From positions 7,564,001 to 7,628,000 of the forward strand of contig OZ199840.1 of assembly GCA_964304625.1 (NCBI GenBank): a DNA stretch of 64,000 bases. The letters run 5' to 3'. A program made the translations under genes and the position numbers. Positions 1-12,045 of the stretch are shown piece by piece (within the stretch, counting starts at the first letter, position 1; each line of letters starts with the position of its first letter). Source of the stretch: Kudoa neothunni (lineage: Eukaryota; Cnidaria). The notes under the pieces are model-generated. The model did not search any database. It had not been told where the DNA came from and was given only the letters and a program-made list of their open reading frames with translations.

Positions 1-209
1 AATTCGAAGGATGTGATAGTATCAATTAAATCTGAAATTACGTAATTATATGAAAATAATCTTGTCACCCGAATAATTGTTATTAAACAATGATTTGATA
101 TTTGCGTTTAAATTTTAGTATTAGTTTTCGAAAATTCATTTTATAAATGCGTTTGGAGTCCATAATACCGAAAGAAGCGTGGGTACTTTAACGTGGTAAT
201 ATTTGCGTA

Positions 210-3095
210 ATGGACACTAGTGTAAATTATGAGAATGTTGATGCTAACGTTGTTGAGAATAACAATATTTTAAAAGTTGGTGGCGCGTTTAACAGCTATA
301 AAGAATTAGAGTTGAAAATTAAACAACTTGAACTAAACAACATGATCAGTTTGTCTATACTAGACTGCAAGACGATTGAAACAGCTCAAAAACGTAGTGA
401 CGGAACATTGAATCCTGATCTTAAATATTACCAAATAAAATACTGTTGCATCCACGGAGGAAAAAACGTATATTTTTTGTGTAATTGTTGACTTTTTCTG
501 TTGTGTGTATTTACTGATTAATTAATATATTTCATTAATTTTAAAATTTTAAATAATTTTTTAACAAATGACTTACATATGAATTTAGCGAAAGGGGTCG
601 TCTGGTCAATGAAATACTAGCTCTTATTTTAAAGGATGTCCAGTTTTTTTGAAGTTTTCGGCGGATACAGGTGGCCAAAGGCTGGTATTAAGATCTCTCG
701 ATTTAGCTCATAACCACAATTCAATAATGTTCCCCAGAAAGTTTTTATCTAAAGCCATGAAATTAAATCAGCAGGAAGTTTCTTGTATTAAACAGTTAGT
801 GGAAGTTAACGGAAATTTTAAAGCCATTCAAGAAAAAATATTGGGAGAATATGAAAAGTTTGTTCCAATGAAAAAGCTGGAAAACATGAAATATCCTATG
901 AAATCACATTCAAAGACTATTGAATTTTTGATGTCACTCAAAAAGGAACGCAATGCATTTATCGAGATTTTGCAAGATGACTCAAAATTCAAAGGATTAT
1001 TTTTCCAAGATATTGATATGAAAAAATGTCTAAAAGCCTACCCCGAAATTATTTTTATAGACGCTACCTATAAATTAATGGATTGTAGAGCACCTGTATA
1101 TTTTCTGGTTGTTTTGGATGCTAGAGGTTCTAGTGAAATTGTGGCAACTGGAATATTAGTGGAAGAGACCGAAGAAATTTTTGGATGGTTTATCGATACG
1201 TTGAAAAAACACAATCCTACAATGGAAACAGATACAAAAATATTTGACTGATAAAGATTTGGTCGAAAGAAAAGTCCTGAAAAAAAAATTCCCAAATGCT
1301 AACCTTCAGATATGCTTATATCATGTCCTCAAGTCGTTTGCTCGTGAAATTCAAGTAGAACGAATGAACATTAGTTCTCAAGAAAAGGAGACGTCGCGTT
1401 TACACCTCCAAAATATAGCATATTCGAAAAACATCGAAGAATATGATTTTAACAAGAAAAAACTCAAAGAATGTGTCGGAGAAAATATTTATAATTATTT
1501 AAAAAAAAACTGGGACTTAATAAAAGAGGAATAAGTTACTGGTTTGAGAAGACTTGACGGGATGTTCCTAAACTTTACTAACAATAGAGTTGAGAGTTTA
1601 AATTCTAAAATCAAGCAAGTCATCCCACTTTATTCTTCATTCGAAGAGTTTTTCAAGAAATTCTTTACCTATATCGACAGCACACGAATCGAACGTGATA
1701 ATAAAGCCATCAGGGAAATGCTTAAGACTCCACAAAAAGTTTTGGATTCTGATATGGAAAAATATTTTAATCATCTAACAAAATATTCTTTTAAGTTAGT
1801 TGCAAAGGAATTTGACAAAGTGGATGTGTGGGAAATTAACGATATAGACAATGTAATGTTTTCAGATGACGATGCGGTTTCAAATATTGAGGAATGTAAT
1901 TGTCTTTTCAGAATGGGTATGAGCTTACCGTGCTGCCACATATTTTTGGAACGAAAAAAAAGCAATCTTCCCTCTTTGAAAAAAGTTTGTGTTCTAAAAG
2001 ATGGACTAGAGAGTATTTCTTGAATAACTCACGACTTAAAGTAAGCGATGAACAAACCAATGGATTATCACAAAAAGAGTTCATAACTGTAAATGTTTTT
2101 ACCGAAATCCACGACAATCTATTCCGAGCAAAAAAGATTTAATCAGACTTCCAGCTTATTCAAGACCATTTCATCAAGAGTTTCCGAAAAATCTGGTTCT
2201 GACTATGAATATTGGATAAATGAACTTAAAAAACTAGTCACATTTATTGAAAAAAATGAAAAAATTAGTATTGTTAAGCTAAATGAAGAAAATCCACCAA
2301 CAATGCAAATAGATCCATCCAATGGAAAAATCAATGTGTATCCTTCTGAAAGTATTTTGTTTAATTTTTGTTGATCCATTACTTTAATTATTTAATAGGT
2401 TGTATAAGTCGAACGATAACGTCGCTATAAATAATCAGATTTCAGGTTTCACATAAGATACTTATTGTTTTATATTTGTTTCAGAATTAGTTCTTCCAAT
2501 TAGAATTAAACATAAAGGCCGCCCAAAGGGATCATCTACTACAGTAATAGGAACAAAAAAATCACCCTATCACACCAAATCGTTTTTTAATCTAACAGAG
2601 AAACAAAAGATTTTGAGTAACTCTATTATTAACAGGAATGATGTAATTCTTTTCAGAAATTCTTGGTTGGTTTGTTAGTAAAGACCTCGCTGTTAAGGTT
2701 ATTAATCGAAAGGTTATAATTGAGGGAAAAGACGTGGAAGTTTTGTTGGACAACATAAGTGATGGAATACTCGATCCGAGAATTCAATTAGATAAGATAT
2801 TCACTTATTTTGGAAAAGATGCTCTATTCAACCTTAAACAAATTATAAAGCAAAAAAACAACTGTTGGATATAGGTGCAATATCTGCAAAACAAATTTGT
2901 CAAATGGTGACTCCGCAATTGGCTGTGATATTTGTCTTGAATGGAGTCATTTTAAATGCCAATGCATTAGCGTTAATCCAACACACAAGTATTGGTACTG
3001 CAAACGATGCAAGATGTCAGAGAATAAAAGGCAGAAAAACATTTAGCTCTCGAACAATCTATGGCTTCAAAAATAACGAAAATTTAGATAATTAA
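210..3095 (+). mobile_element. ZSWIM3-like MULE transposase remnant
   Basis: Pieces of one Mutator-like (MULE) transposase of the ZSWIM1/ZSWIM3 type lie in order on the + strand. The N-terminal segment (210-491) ends in an IKYCCIHGG motif. The core (649-1534) has the first catalytic Asp in IIFIDATYKL, then TDKDLVERK and ICLYHVLKSF. The RVESLNSK segment follows at 1544-2023, with a SWIM zinc finger (CNC...CCH, about 1894-1950). A GRPKGSS basic motif (about 2518) and a tail to 3095 complete it. The order and motifs match full-length ZSWIM3-type proteins. The frame shifts by one base near 1245, a stop interrupts at 1532-1534, and the frame changes again after 2023, so it is inactive. I found no terminal repeats. 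It could be a once-domesticated gene instead of a transposon, but the breaks argue for a dead element. Confidence 0.85.
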
Positions 3096-3850
3096 TCAAA
3101 AATATAAATTTATCTATGATCTCATTCGATTTTTTTCTTTTACACGCCACACAACCGCTAAGCTAATTTTTGTTGTAAAGTTGTCTAATATTCAATATTC
3201 CAGAAAGTAATCTATGTGAAATTATGATAAATTATTTCCATTGCTAATGTAATATTGATAGAAAATAGTTATATATTTCTTATAATTTTTGGTTCGTACT
3301 ATCCAGACACCATATCTTGAATATTTGGTGCAACTCCAACGTACGGCATTCATGAAATATCGATAATTATATTCTACGATATTTTAGGCCAGTTTGTTGG
3401 ATATACAACTAAGCTTAATTACATCCTCAAGATATATTTTATTTTATGTACGCATTTAATTGTTAGTTACTATTAATCAAATAATTCCATATCTTTTCCG
3501 ATATAAACAACATAAATGAACCTCATATATCTAATATCCATTTCAAAATAATTACATACATGATATATAATTTAATAATACAATTTTAATGTTATTTTAA
3601 GTGAAATGAAACTAAAGGAATGGCCTAATTAACATGTTCGGGCCAATAGTCACTGCCTAGAAAGTTATTCTATTCTTAATTCCATAATGGACCGATATAG
3701 TGTTGATGAATTACCTTCAATAATTCACGACAATTAAGATTCTTTTAGATGAAGAAAAATTCGTTATCATTCCATAAAATTATGTTATAAGTTATAAGAA
3801 ATTTGGCGGTCATATACGATTAATGCTGCGCGCGCGCCAGAACAACCTTA
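3096..3850. other. Intergenic, upstream of NDC80
   Basis: No convincing coding sequence. The stretch is AT-rich and must hold the NDC80 promoter. A short alternating GC tract (cgcgcgcgcc, about 3830) lies just upstream of the NDC80 start. Confidence 0.5.
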
Positions 3851-6800
3851 ATGAATAGTCAATCTTCTCTCAACTTAAGGGATCCTCGGTCTAAAGTGTC
3901 TTCGTCGCACAGTGCAAAAATGAGCAACGAATTGTTCACAGTATCATCACCTAACAATGGCGCACAATATAACAATGGATTTAGTTTTTGAAACAAATCG
4001 GTCATGAAAAATCCCGGCAAACCCCTTTAAACTCCCTGAAAAATGTTGGTCAAATAATGACTGATCTGTTTCGTCAACTTCAACCAAACTATAACTTTGA
4101 ACGGAGGATCGAAGATGAATTTGTGCGTTTATTGCGAACCTTGCAGTATATTTTAACTGACAATAAAAACAACTACACTGATTTAACTTTATTTGACTAA
4201 ATTAAGCTAAGTTAGCTGAACCAGTCGGGTGTCTATTTTTTATGGTCAAACACTCCACTGTTTAGATACCCTTATCAAATAACAAAAAATGATATGTATC
4301 AACTACAGAACAATCGATCGTCTGGAATGATGTTGTCAGCATTGCATTGGTTGATGGAAGTTGTTAAGGTAAATTAATCAATGGGTATGTGTTTTATGAT
4401 CGTTGTATCTGATCGATTATTTATTGTAGTACGCCTTAACGTTTAATCCTGAAGAATTCACCATAGAAAAAGATAATGACCATGCTAACGCCAACCACAA
4501 TGTAATGTGAATTAATATTGTTGTTGTTGTTAGAATATAACTCTAAATCTTTTAATTTTACTCCAAAAACTAACATTCGTAATCGATTATAGAAATTAAA
4601 ATGGGAGCTTCTGTATTGTCTTATACAAATGAAGGATGATAGCGAAAAACAAATGGATATTGTGAACAACTTCAATGAGCAACTTCGTAATGTTACCTAA
4701 TATGTAGCAGTGTTGTATATGTGAGAAATTAGGGGAACAAGAAATGGAGGGTGTTGATGTAGAAAGTATCGACAATCTACCCACACACCTTTGTTATTTG
4801 ATTTGACTTTTGTTAGATTTGGGTAACGTTCAACACACGTTAGAAAAATTGGAATCTGAGGATATTGATTTAAAGGAAAAATCCTCTATATTTACTGTAA
4901 AATAATTTAAAATATTAATCATATTCACTTCCTATGCTATGCGATTAGACTCAAATTGAAAAGCTCAACAAAGATATTGTTGTCATGGATGGAAATATGT
5001 TATTAATTCTATCATTTACTGAACAGTTGAGGTTATAATTAGCACCTTTTAGAGAAAAAATTGATGAATTCTTGGAAAATATGTTCAACTATAACTCCAA
5101 CATTATTGAAGAAATCAAAGAAGCTGCTGAAGCTGTCCAACAACAAACCGAAAACTTACAACTCCTTAATGAGGATATTCACAACGCAAAAGTATACGAC
5201 GCGTCGATATTTTTATTTAATTTGCAAACAGTAAACATTTGATTATTTGTTGGGATTTTTGTAGGAAATCGTTCGTTCTCAGCCGTTCACAGTGGAAGAA
5301 TATTCCAACATGAAAGATAAAATGAATCAAAATAAACTCAAAATTTCAGATTATGATAATCAACTTAATCGAATGAATTCGAAATACAATGAAATCAAGA
5401 GTGACATTAACAATCTAAGAGCTATTGTGAGTTTAGATTTCTATGATCATCTCATATTTTGTCTATTATCTTTTGATTATAGCTGCAGAAGAGCTGTGAT
5501 GAAATTCGAAACCATTGTAACGACATTCAAAATTACCCATATTTAAAAGGTTTTCTCAATGAAAACGCTGTTCCTATTGGCCCGATTGAACCAACCGATC
5601 TGTCGGATACCAGCCAGTTAGTTACTGATGAAACCATTTGCTGCTTTCTAGAAGAGAACAATATTAAAGTTGATTTAATTTTGAACTTTAAAAAATTGGG
5701 GAATAAAAGAAATTTTGATAATTATGTGATATCCCTAGAGAATTTGATAGGTTTTAATTTCAGATTATTAATTTTACACACATAAGCTAAACTTTAGTCA
5801 GATTATCATATTCGCTTTTTACCTACATATTATTTAAGTAAATAAGCAATTTACCTCACTTTCTGAAATCTAGATTGAAAAACTCTCTCCTTAAGACAAT
5901 TTTCATAATACCGCTATTAACCATCTAATGCAGCAGTTCTTAACTTGGGATCCGAGAACGAATCCAACTGTATCACCATACATTCATTATAATTAGGTAT
6001 TCTTAAACGTTAGCGTGATGGTTAAAAATTTTAAATATACCTTTGCGTTATTGTTTCTTTAAATATTTTTGATTTATTACAAAATTTCCTTGTTTTAGAA
6101 TTTATTTTGTAAAAGGAATCTATAAAAACAAAAGTTATTCAGTAGGTTATCTGATGAAAACTGAAAATTTCCAAAATATACTTCTTAATGTTTCAGAGTA
6201 TGCAATTAGATTGATTACTCTTTTTACAACAGCCTATTATTGCGAAACTAGATTTCCGTGCTGGTTACCACAAATAAGTCTCGAAAACGCTTATATGCGT
6301 TTTGCTCTTTCAAATACTTGTCAGAATTCTGCGAACTTATTGACAACAAGAAACTACAATAATCTCATTAAGTATTCTTTTACTGTCTATTATTTATAAA
6401 AAAGTAGGATTCTGTCATTAATCTCGCGTTCTATTATATAATAATTCTTCGTTTGTTAACTCTGTATTGTAGTAAACACAATAATTAACGAACATAAAGA
6501 TTTTATGTAGTGAAAATATTTCGAATATTACAAGAACATTTTTCCTCACATTTTGTATGGATTTTACTCTCAAATATTTACCCATGTATAGATAAAAATT
6601 CAACGAATTTCATTAAATTTTTATTTTTTAATATTATGCATCATTGTCTATATTTGGTTAGAATTTGAATAATTTTTATTTTTTTGTTTTAATATCAAAA
6701 ATAATTCAAGTATTAGTGATTACAAATTTTTAATACGTATTTTTAATCAAAAGTATTACATAATTAATTTACTTTAAAAATATTTAACGATAATTTTTTT

Positions 6801-8719
6801 TTAATCTGTTTACTGAAGTGAACAATGGGAACGAAAGAGTAAATGTTTATATGTATGATTGGATTCTGCATTAAACCCAGATGGGGGTCCACGAGGAAGA
6901 AAGGTTAAAAACCTCTGCTCTAATATACTAAAAATCGACTGCACTACGATGAATTTTAAATGGCAGGTGGTAAATTAAGTGACATCAAACTTTGATAGGA
7001 GCAATTTTTGTATAGAGGGGTTTGTGACATACATAAGGGTTCCTAAGGAATGATATTATTCAGGACTGTTAAACCTAGTAAGAAGTTGGCAGGAATGCTT
7101 ATAATGTTTTTAAGAAAAAGTACTTAATAACTATTTATGAAACTGTAATCGGTCTCTTCCTTATATGGCTCGTTTATTTTTATTGATGTAGTCTAATAAT
7201 TATAAATATTTAAAGTGGCACTTTGCATGGTAAATAATATTTTGATGTGACTAGTTTTGACTATTTATAATTATTTGTGTACCCTAAAAGCGAAGAATTG
7301 GAATAGGAACATTCAATTTAGCAAAATCTAAGAAATTAAATCTGTAGACATCTTGTGAGTACGAGTTGATGTGATTAAAGATTGTCATTATACAAACGTA
7401 CATGCCTTTTGGGATCGGAATTACCCCTCAAATGGTCTCTGCCATAGGCAACCCCGTATAAGACCTTAAAGTAAATATGAATTAGACTTCCAAGTTAGGG
7501 GATAAATTTGAAAAAACGATTGAGAACCCCTACATTACTACATTAGAAGGTTATTGGTGGTTTTTTAGTAGACGTGAGATTGATGCATATTGCATAATTG
7601 TGAATCCCGATTTTTTATAATTTTTACAAAACTAGCAACTGTCATTATACATATATTAAACTGATATAGAATTTTATGCAACAATAAAAACAATGCTTCA
7701 CCAATAAATAAACATTAACGATTTTCCGCTCATAATCTATGACTTATATAAATATTTCATAACTGTATAATCTTTATAAAGTCGGCTTGAACTATATCAA
7801 AAGTATTATTGTTTAAAAATTGCTTCTTTATAATAATATGACCCAATTTTGGTGCATCAAAAACGATAACTCAAGTTGGTTAATTAGACAAATTTATTGG
7901 TGCTTTAAAGCTATGGTTAATTATGGATATTGTGTAATAAATGTGTTATTATCAATTAAGAATATTTGAATCCCCGATTTTTTAAAGCTCTAGTTGTAAT
8001 GTGGTGTAATTTTTAAACAATGAACGCAGGAAAATTTGAAAAATTGTGAAAGCATTGTACATGCATTGTGGCAGAAAATCGAGAAAGAAAACGAATCATT
8101 GAACCATTCGATCAAAAGCGTATTTGTTATTTGGCATTATTGAAAATGTCAGTATTTTTTAATTGGTAATTCTAGAAAAATAATCAAATTGGCCAACTTG
8201 AAATCGAAATAGAAAAATACAACAGAGAATTAGCTCATTTGGAATCTCAGTGTCAAAATTTGGAAAAAGTAAATGCTCAATAGAACACCGATAATTAATT
8301 TATCCAGCCATTTATTCTGAATTATTATACTCTTTTTTGTGTATTTATAGAGAACCAGACTTACTAATACTGAATTGACATCTATCAACGAACGGATTTT
8401 CAACTTGAAAAGATCTAAACTCGTTGCCGACCAGGATATTTTTCAGCTAGAATCTTCACTCGAGACCGTACAAGAAAAACAACACATGGAAAAACTCAAA
8501 AACAGCGAACTTATCAAACAGCTAGACGCAAAATACGACCAAACTTTTAGCAAATGTCTCCAAGTTTCGTTGTCGGAGCTTGTATGTTTTACACGATTTA
8601 TTTATTGTATTGACTTATTTTCTCATTAGGAAAGGTTAAAATCGGCTGAAAAATATTTTGGCGCCAAAGCTATTGACATCAAACGATTCTGCGAAATAGA
8701 TTCCTTTTCCAACATTTAA
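3851..8719 (+). CDS. NDC80: Kinetochore protein NDC80 (HEC1)
   Basis: Outer kinetochore NDC80 subunit, which binds microtubules through an N-terminal calponin-homology domain and pairs with NUF2 through coiled coils. I assign 15 exons: 3851-3940, 3985-4145, 4266-4368, 4430-4501, 4593-4686, 4733-4792, 4817-4896, 4949-4998, 5053-5191, 5265-5426, 5483-5725, 8030-8119, 8176-8268, 8351-8581, 8630-8719. All junctions are GT-AG and stay in phase, giving 585 residues (human 642). The CH domain is clear: FERRIEDEFVRLLRTLQYPY followed by QITKNDMYQLQ and ALHWLMEVVK aligns with human FEEEVPRIFKDLGYPF...VWLIDCIK. The rest is Glu/Lys/Asn-rich coiled coil. The intron at 4793-4816 is only 24 nt. Intron 5726-8029 is 2.3 kb and contains hAT repeats; reading through instead would truncate the protein at 5785, but in-phase coiled-coil exons continue downstream. 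Confidence 0.88.
5931..6917. mobile_element. Non-autonomous hAT element in NDC80 intron
   Basis: The left end reads CAGCAGTTCTTAAC and the right end, reverse-complemented, CAGAGGTTTTTAAC, a typical hAT terminal inverted repeat. The flanking 8-mers atctaatg (5923-5930) and ctctaata (6918-6925) share tctaat and look like a decayed 8-bp target duplication. The interior has no transposase. It lies inside the 2.3-kb NDC80 intron. Confidence 0.75.
7010..7545. repeat. hAT-type dispersed repeat, copy A
   Basis: This shares two long tracts with other places in the window. AATGCTTATAATGTTTTTA and gatgtagtctaataat recur in copy C (about 17230-17350). Tracts such as ttaaatctgtagaca and acgtacatgcc recur in copy B (20714-21090, opposite strand). 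The right end (attgagaacccct) matches the hAT-like end of copies B and C. The left boundary is uncertain. It sits in the NDC80 intron with the element at 5931-6917. Confidence 0.65.
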
Positions 8720-8966
8720 AAAAAGGAGGCATATTTGAAAGGCTGATGTTATTAATATTATTAACAGGTGTTTTGATTATTTTACTTTTCTATTACATAT
8801 ATTCTTTGTATAAATGTATATAATTTTTTATGTGTTACCATAATTAGTAGTTAGATTTTGGTGCACTAATGCGCTAAGGCTAAGAAATAATTTTTGGTTG
8901 GAATTTTAAAATACAAAACAAACTTAGCGAAAATATGATGTTAATAAACAAAGTTAGTTTCGACTT

Positions 8967-9260
8967 TCAAAAATGCCAAAGAATCATTGGTCTTTTGAAT
9001 TCGCGCTGATTGCCTTTTTCGGCTGGCGGGGGATCACTCGTACTGTCAGCAGATTGTGATTCATTATCGCTTTCATCCTCGTTATCATTATTATCCTCAT
9101 CATTTTTGTGTTTTTTCTTTTTATCTTTTTTCTTATCCTTCTTTTTTTTGTCTTTTTTCTTGTCCTTCTTTTTTTTCTTATCTTTTTTACTAGACTCAGC
9201 AGGAGGTGGATCAATTATAGAGAAATCCGGCACTGTGTCAATACAGCTAAAAGCCATCAT
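8967..9260 (-). CDS. Small Lys/Asp-rich low-complexity protein
   Basis: An intronless 97-residue reading frame. Residues 1-25 are ordinary sequence (MMAFSCIDTVPDF...). About 25 residues follow that are almost only K and D (KKDKKKKKDKKK and so on), then an acidic N/D/E/S stretch, then a basic tail ending MILWHF. A DPPPAE motif occurs on both sides of the low-complexity block. The protein is probably nuclear or nucleolar by composition, but I do not recognise a family. It converges on the NDC80 3' end, 247 bp away. Simple-sequence DNA could create such a frame by chance, so the coding status rests on the non-repetitive ends. Confidence 0.5.
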   Translation of the reverse strand: MMAFSCIDTVPDFSIIDPPPAESSKKDKKKKKDKKKDKKKKDKKKDKKKKHKNDEDNNDNEDESDNESQSADSTSDPPPAEKGNQREFKRPMILWHF

Positions 9261-9286
9261 TTAATGTGATCAGCTATTATCACATA

Positions 9287-9643
9287 CTAAAATCGTTGAA
9301 TGTTCGGTGTGACAAAGCGTTCTTCAACTCGGTAAGGTAAAGTTGTTAACCAAGGCTATAATAGCAAACAAATTATCTTGAAAAATCGATTATAATCCCT
9401 GTCATAAAGTACCTTTCGAATACACGCCCTTTTCGTATATTTATAAAATTGGCAGCATGCACATGAGCAATCTTTGGTATTCAAACAAATAATTAATTTG
9501 TTAGCATCCCCATATGCGTCAATGATTTCAGTTTCATCAACACTACAACCAATTCTGTTTCTCTCACTTCGATACATCTTGCATAGCATTGAAAGTGGAA
9601 CCAATGACCAACAACCACCATAGAAAACCACTCGATTGAACAT
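9287..9643 (-). CDS. Small Cys-rich protein of unknown family
   Basis: Two exons, 9643-9413 and 9355-9287, are joined by a 57-nt GTAC...TATAG intron and give 98 residues ending TPNIQRF. There are eight Cys, with a cluster CSCACC preceded by LIICLNTKD. Residues 1-20 (MFNRVVFYGGCWSLVPLSML) are hydrophobic enough to be a signal or anchor. Without splicing the frame would stop within the intron at 9356. It lies 27 bp upstream of the Lys/Asp-rich frame on the same strand. The Cys cluster could bind metal or form disulphides; I do not recognise the family. Confidence 0.5.
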
Positions 9644-10980
9644 TACTCAGATGGATAAATTTGACGCACAGCGGCGTCTATTATCGACATTTATTGGCTT
9701 AGATGAATTAATCTGTTATTTTTTGGGTACAAGTTAATTATACAAAATCATTGATAATTTTTATTGCTATAGAAACATCATTATACCTCAATAAATAAAT
9801 TGATTATTTAATATCAACATATATTTTTTAAGTTGTACAAAAATATATTTTACTTTATTTTATAATTAATATATTTAATAATGTAATGCAATCATCAAAT
9901 AATAAACACAGATAACGAACGATAATCCATCTAATTTATCGCGTGCGCACCACTACTAAGTTATGTTGAATTGATTACACTTAGGGGCTGTGTTGATTTC
10001 TGAGAGGCCGAAAATCGAGGGATGGAATCGTGGGTTTTCGACTATCGATAACTATAGGTTTCTTAGAATTTCGATGGTTTATTTGTTTAGTTTCCTTATT
10101 GCGAATGATTACGTAGGAATCATAAATGTTCAAATTTAATTTTATGATTAATTTCAAAAGCTTCCTTCTGCTACTTCTGAAAGTGTGAAAGTTTTATTTT
10201 CACTTAGGACAATTTATTTTACAAATATATTAAATTATTACTAAGCTTAGTATTAACTAAATTATTTGTGAACGAGACGCAATCTGTCACTATGCAGCAT
10301 TAAAATTACGCTCTAGTTCAAAATGGAGTGTATGTCAGCATTATTCACCTTTACAAAATATGTGAATTAAAATGTGAACGAATTTTATGGTAAAATATCG
10401 CACAAATCAACTGATTACGTTAGTTTAACGCACTCCCCCTGCATCGAAATATGATGGCGATCTCTTTATCATTTTACAACCTTTTTTGTCTCGTTGAACC
10501 TCCATAGCTATCTGGTACTTTTTACAACCTCCAATGAAACATGGGGTAAATCCGTTGAAAGGGTATTTATCCGCGCGTACCTTATACTATTTCTCGATAA
10601 ATGTACAATAATAGTTGAAAAATACGATTAATTCCATTTACAAAATTCGACATTATTTTTCACCAAAATTTTAACATTTTATTAATATATTTCGTTGAAG
10701 TTGGAATTTCAAGCTCGTGTCTCAAAAGTAATGATAGAACCCACCATTATACAAAATTCTTATACTTCTAATTTTTAAACAGATTAGATCAGTAACATTA
10801 AGAAACTAAGGATATTCAGAGTTTTAAAAGTATAGAAATTTATTCTGAAATAACTAATAAACCCTTCTAACCTATAGATAAACGAATTTTAAATCATACA
10901 TAGAACGGAAACCGAATCCACATTATCAATTAGTTAAAATGGCACTCCACTCATGCGCACGCGTGAATAAAGCGAAATGA
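9644..10980. other. Intergenic, no gene seen
   Basis: AT-rich sequence between the divergent Cys-rich gene and RPB11. A segment near 10005-10060 is richer in GC (aaaatcgagggatgg), but I cannot assign it. Confidence 0.4.
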
Positions 10981-11427
10981 ATGCCCAGGACCCCCTTTGA
11001 ACAATTTCTTCTTTTAGATCGAGAGGTCAAGTACTTCAGTAAATTATCAAAAAACTATCCGACATAAAATTATAGGGTAACACTTCAAACCGATTTCAAA
11101 GTTCCAAACACATGCAGTTATGTGATTTTGAAAGAAGATCACACATTGGGAGCTATCATACAAGCGTAATTCTAGTTGTTAGACAGGTTCTGTTGGATTT
11201 TGGCTGACATAAGATTTAATAGAAAACTTCTCACTAATAAAGATGTGTTGTTTGCGGCCTACAGAAAACCTCATCCTTTAGAACACAAAATAATCATCCG
11301 GGTGCAAACCAACGGAAAAATTAGTCCCAATGAAGCTATAAATAAAGCTATCAATTCTATTATGTCCAATTGCAATGCGTTGACGGAACAATTTGATGTA
11401 TCTGTTTTGTATTTATTTATAGGATAA
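10981..11427 (+). CDS. POLR2J: RNA polymerase II subunit RPB11
   Basis: The small Pol II subunit that heterodimerises with RPB3 and nucleates polymerase assembly in the nucleus. Three exons, 10981-11030, 11076-11165 and 11223-11427, are separated by GT-AG introns of 45 and 57 nt and give 114 residues (human 117). Conserved tracts are [41 protein letters not shown] (matching human [20 protein letters not shown]) and SPNEAINKAI. The start is the second of two overlapping ATGs (10977 and 10981); the first runs into a stop after seven codons, while the second gives MPRTPFEQF in frame. The last few residues (SVLYLFIG) diverge, so a further short 3' exon is possible. Confidence 0.93.
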
Positions 11428-11944
11428 TTTTTTTAGATCCTTTTTGCCTGAATGGTAGTAGTAATAGTAATGGTTACTTTAAATTGTCAGCTGTTGCTTA
11501 GTTACTTCTGTACACTGTATAAATGTATCATCAATATTTAAATTTTCCATTCATGTCGTTTTATTAATGCAATGGCTGTGAGGGAAATTTGAAACATTTA
11601 TTTTATTGTGGTGATTCTCACTCTATTTAAATTTACATCCTCTAATATTTCGATAAACCATATGATATTCCAGAAAAAAGAGAAATACCTAGAGATTTAT
11701 TTTAGATTAGCGTATTTTATTGAGGGCATTTTTTGGCATCTTGCTCGATGAAATTAGATTAGTCTCAGATTTATGCACGGGAAAACACTTTATCAAATTT
11801 TCGAAATAATTACCTTTATTGGTTAAGAATATTTTAGGCCGCTCTATAAATTTATAATGAATCTCGAAATCTCCCATGTACATTAGAATATTTGTTGTAT
11901 GTTGCATAATAGTTATTGAAATCTATGATAGCTGTAATGTAAAA
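11428..11944. other. RPB11 3' flank with one weak frame
   Basis: The only open frame of note is 11707-11907 on the minus strand, 66 residues (MQHTTNILMYMGDFEIHYKF...). Its composition is protein-like, but I recognise no family and no splice partner, so I do not call it a gene. Confidence 0.3.
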
Positions 11945-12045
11945 TAAATTTAGTGATAAAATACACTAAATTTAGATAAAAATCGTATGTTGATTATTTT
12001 GAAAGAGAGCTATTTTAGTATGTATTATTAATACATACTAAAATA
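11945..12045. repeat. Two consecutive perfect hairpins
   Basis: The first hairpin, 11945-11974, has 11-bp arms (taaatttagtg/cactaaattta) around 8 nt. The second, 12011-12045, has 17-bp perfect arms (tattttagtatgtatta and its complement) around a single t. They could be ends of a tiny foldback element or a replication-slippage product. No gene is near enough to make a terminator obvious. Confidence 0.7.

Noticed and set aside
5483-5785. NDC80 as a truncated protein ending at 5785
   Set aside because: A GT donor at 5726 and an AG acceptor at 8029 join in phase to four further coiled-coil exons that match the expected C-terminal half.
10977-11000. Apparent one-base frameshift at the RPB11 start
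   Set aside because: It appears only if the ATG at 10977 is used. The ATG at 10981 is in frame with the conserved FEQFLLL segment, so no frameshift is needed.
11707-11907. 66-codon minus-strand frame
   Set aside because: Composition is protein-like, but there is no recognised family, no neighbouring exon and no strong start context, so it is noted only within the flank entry.
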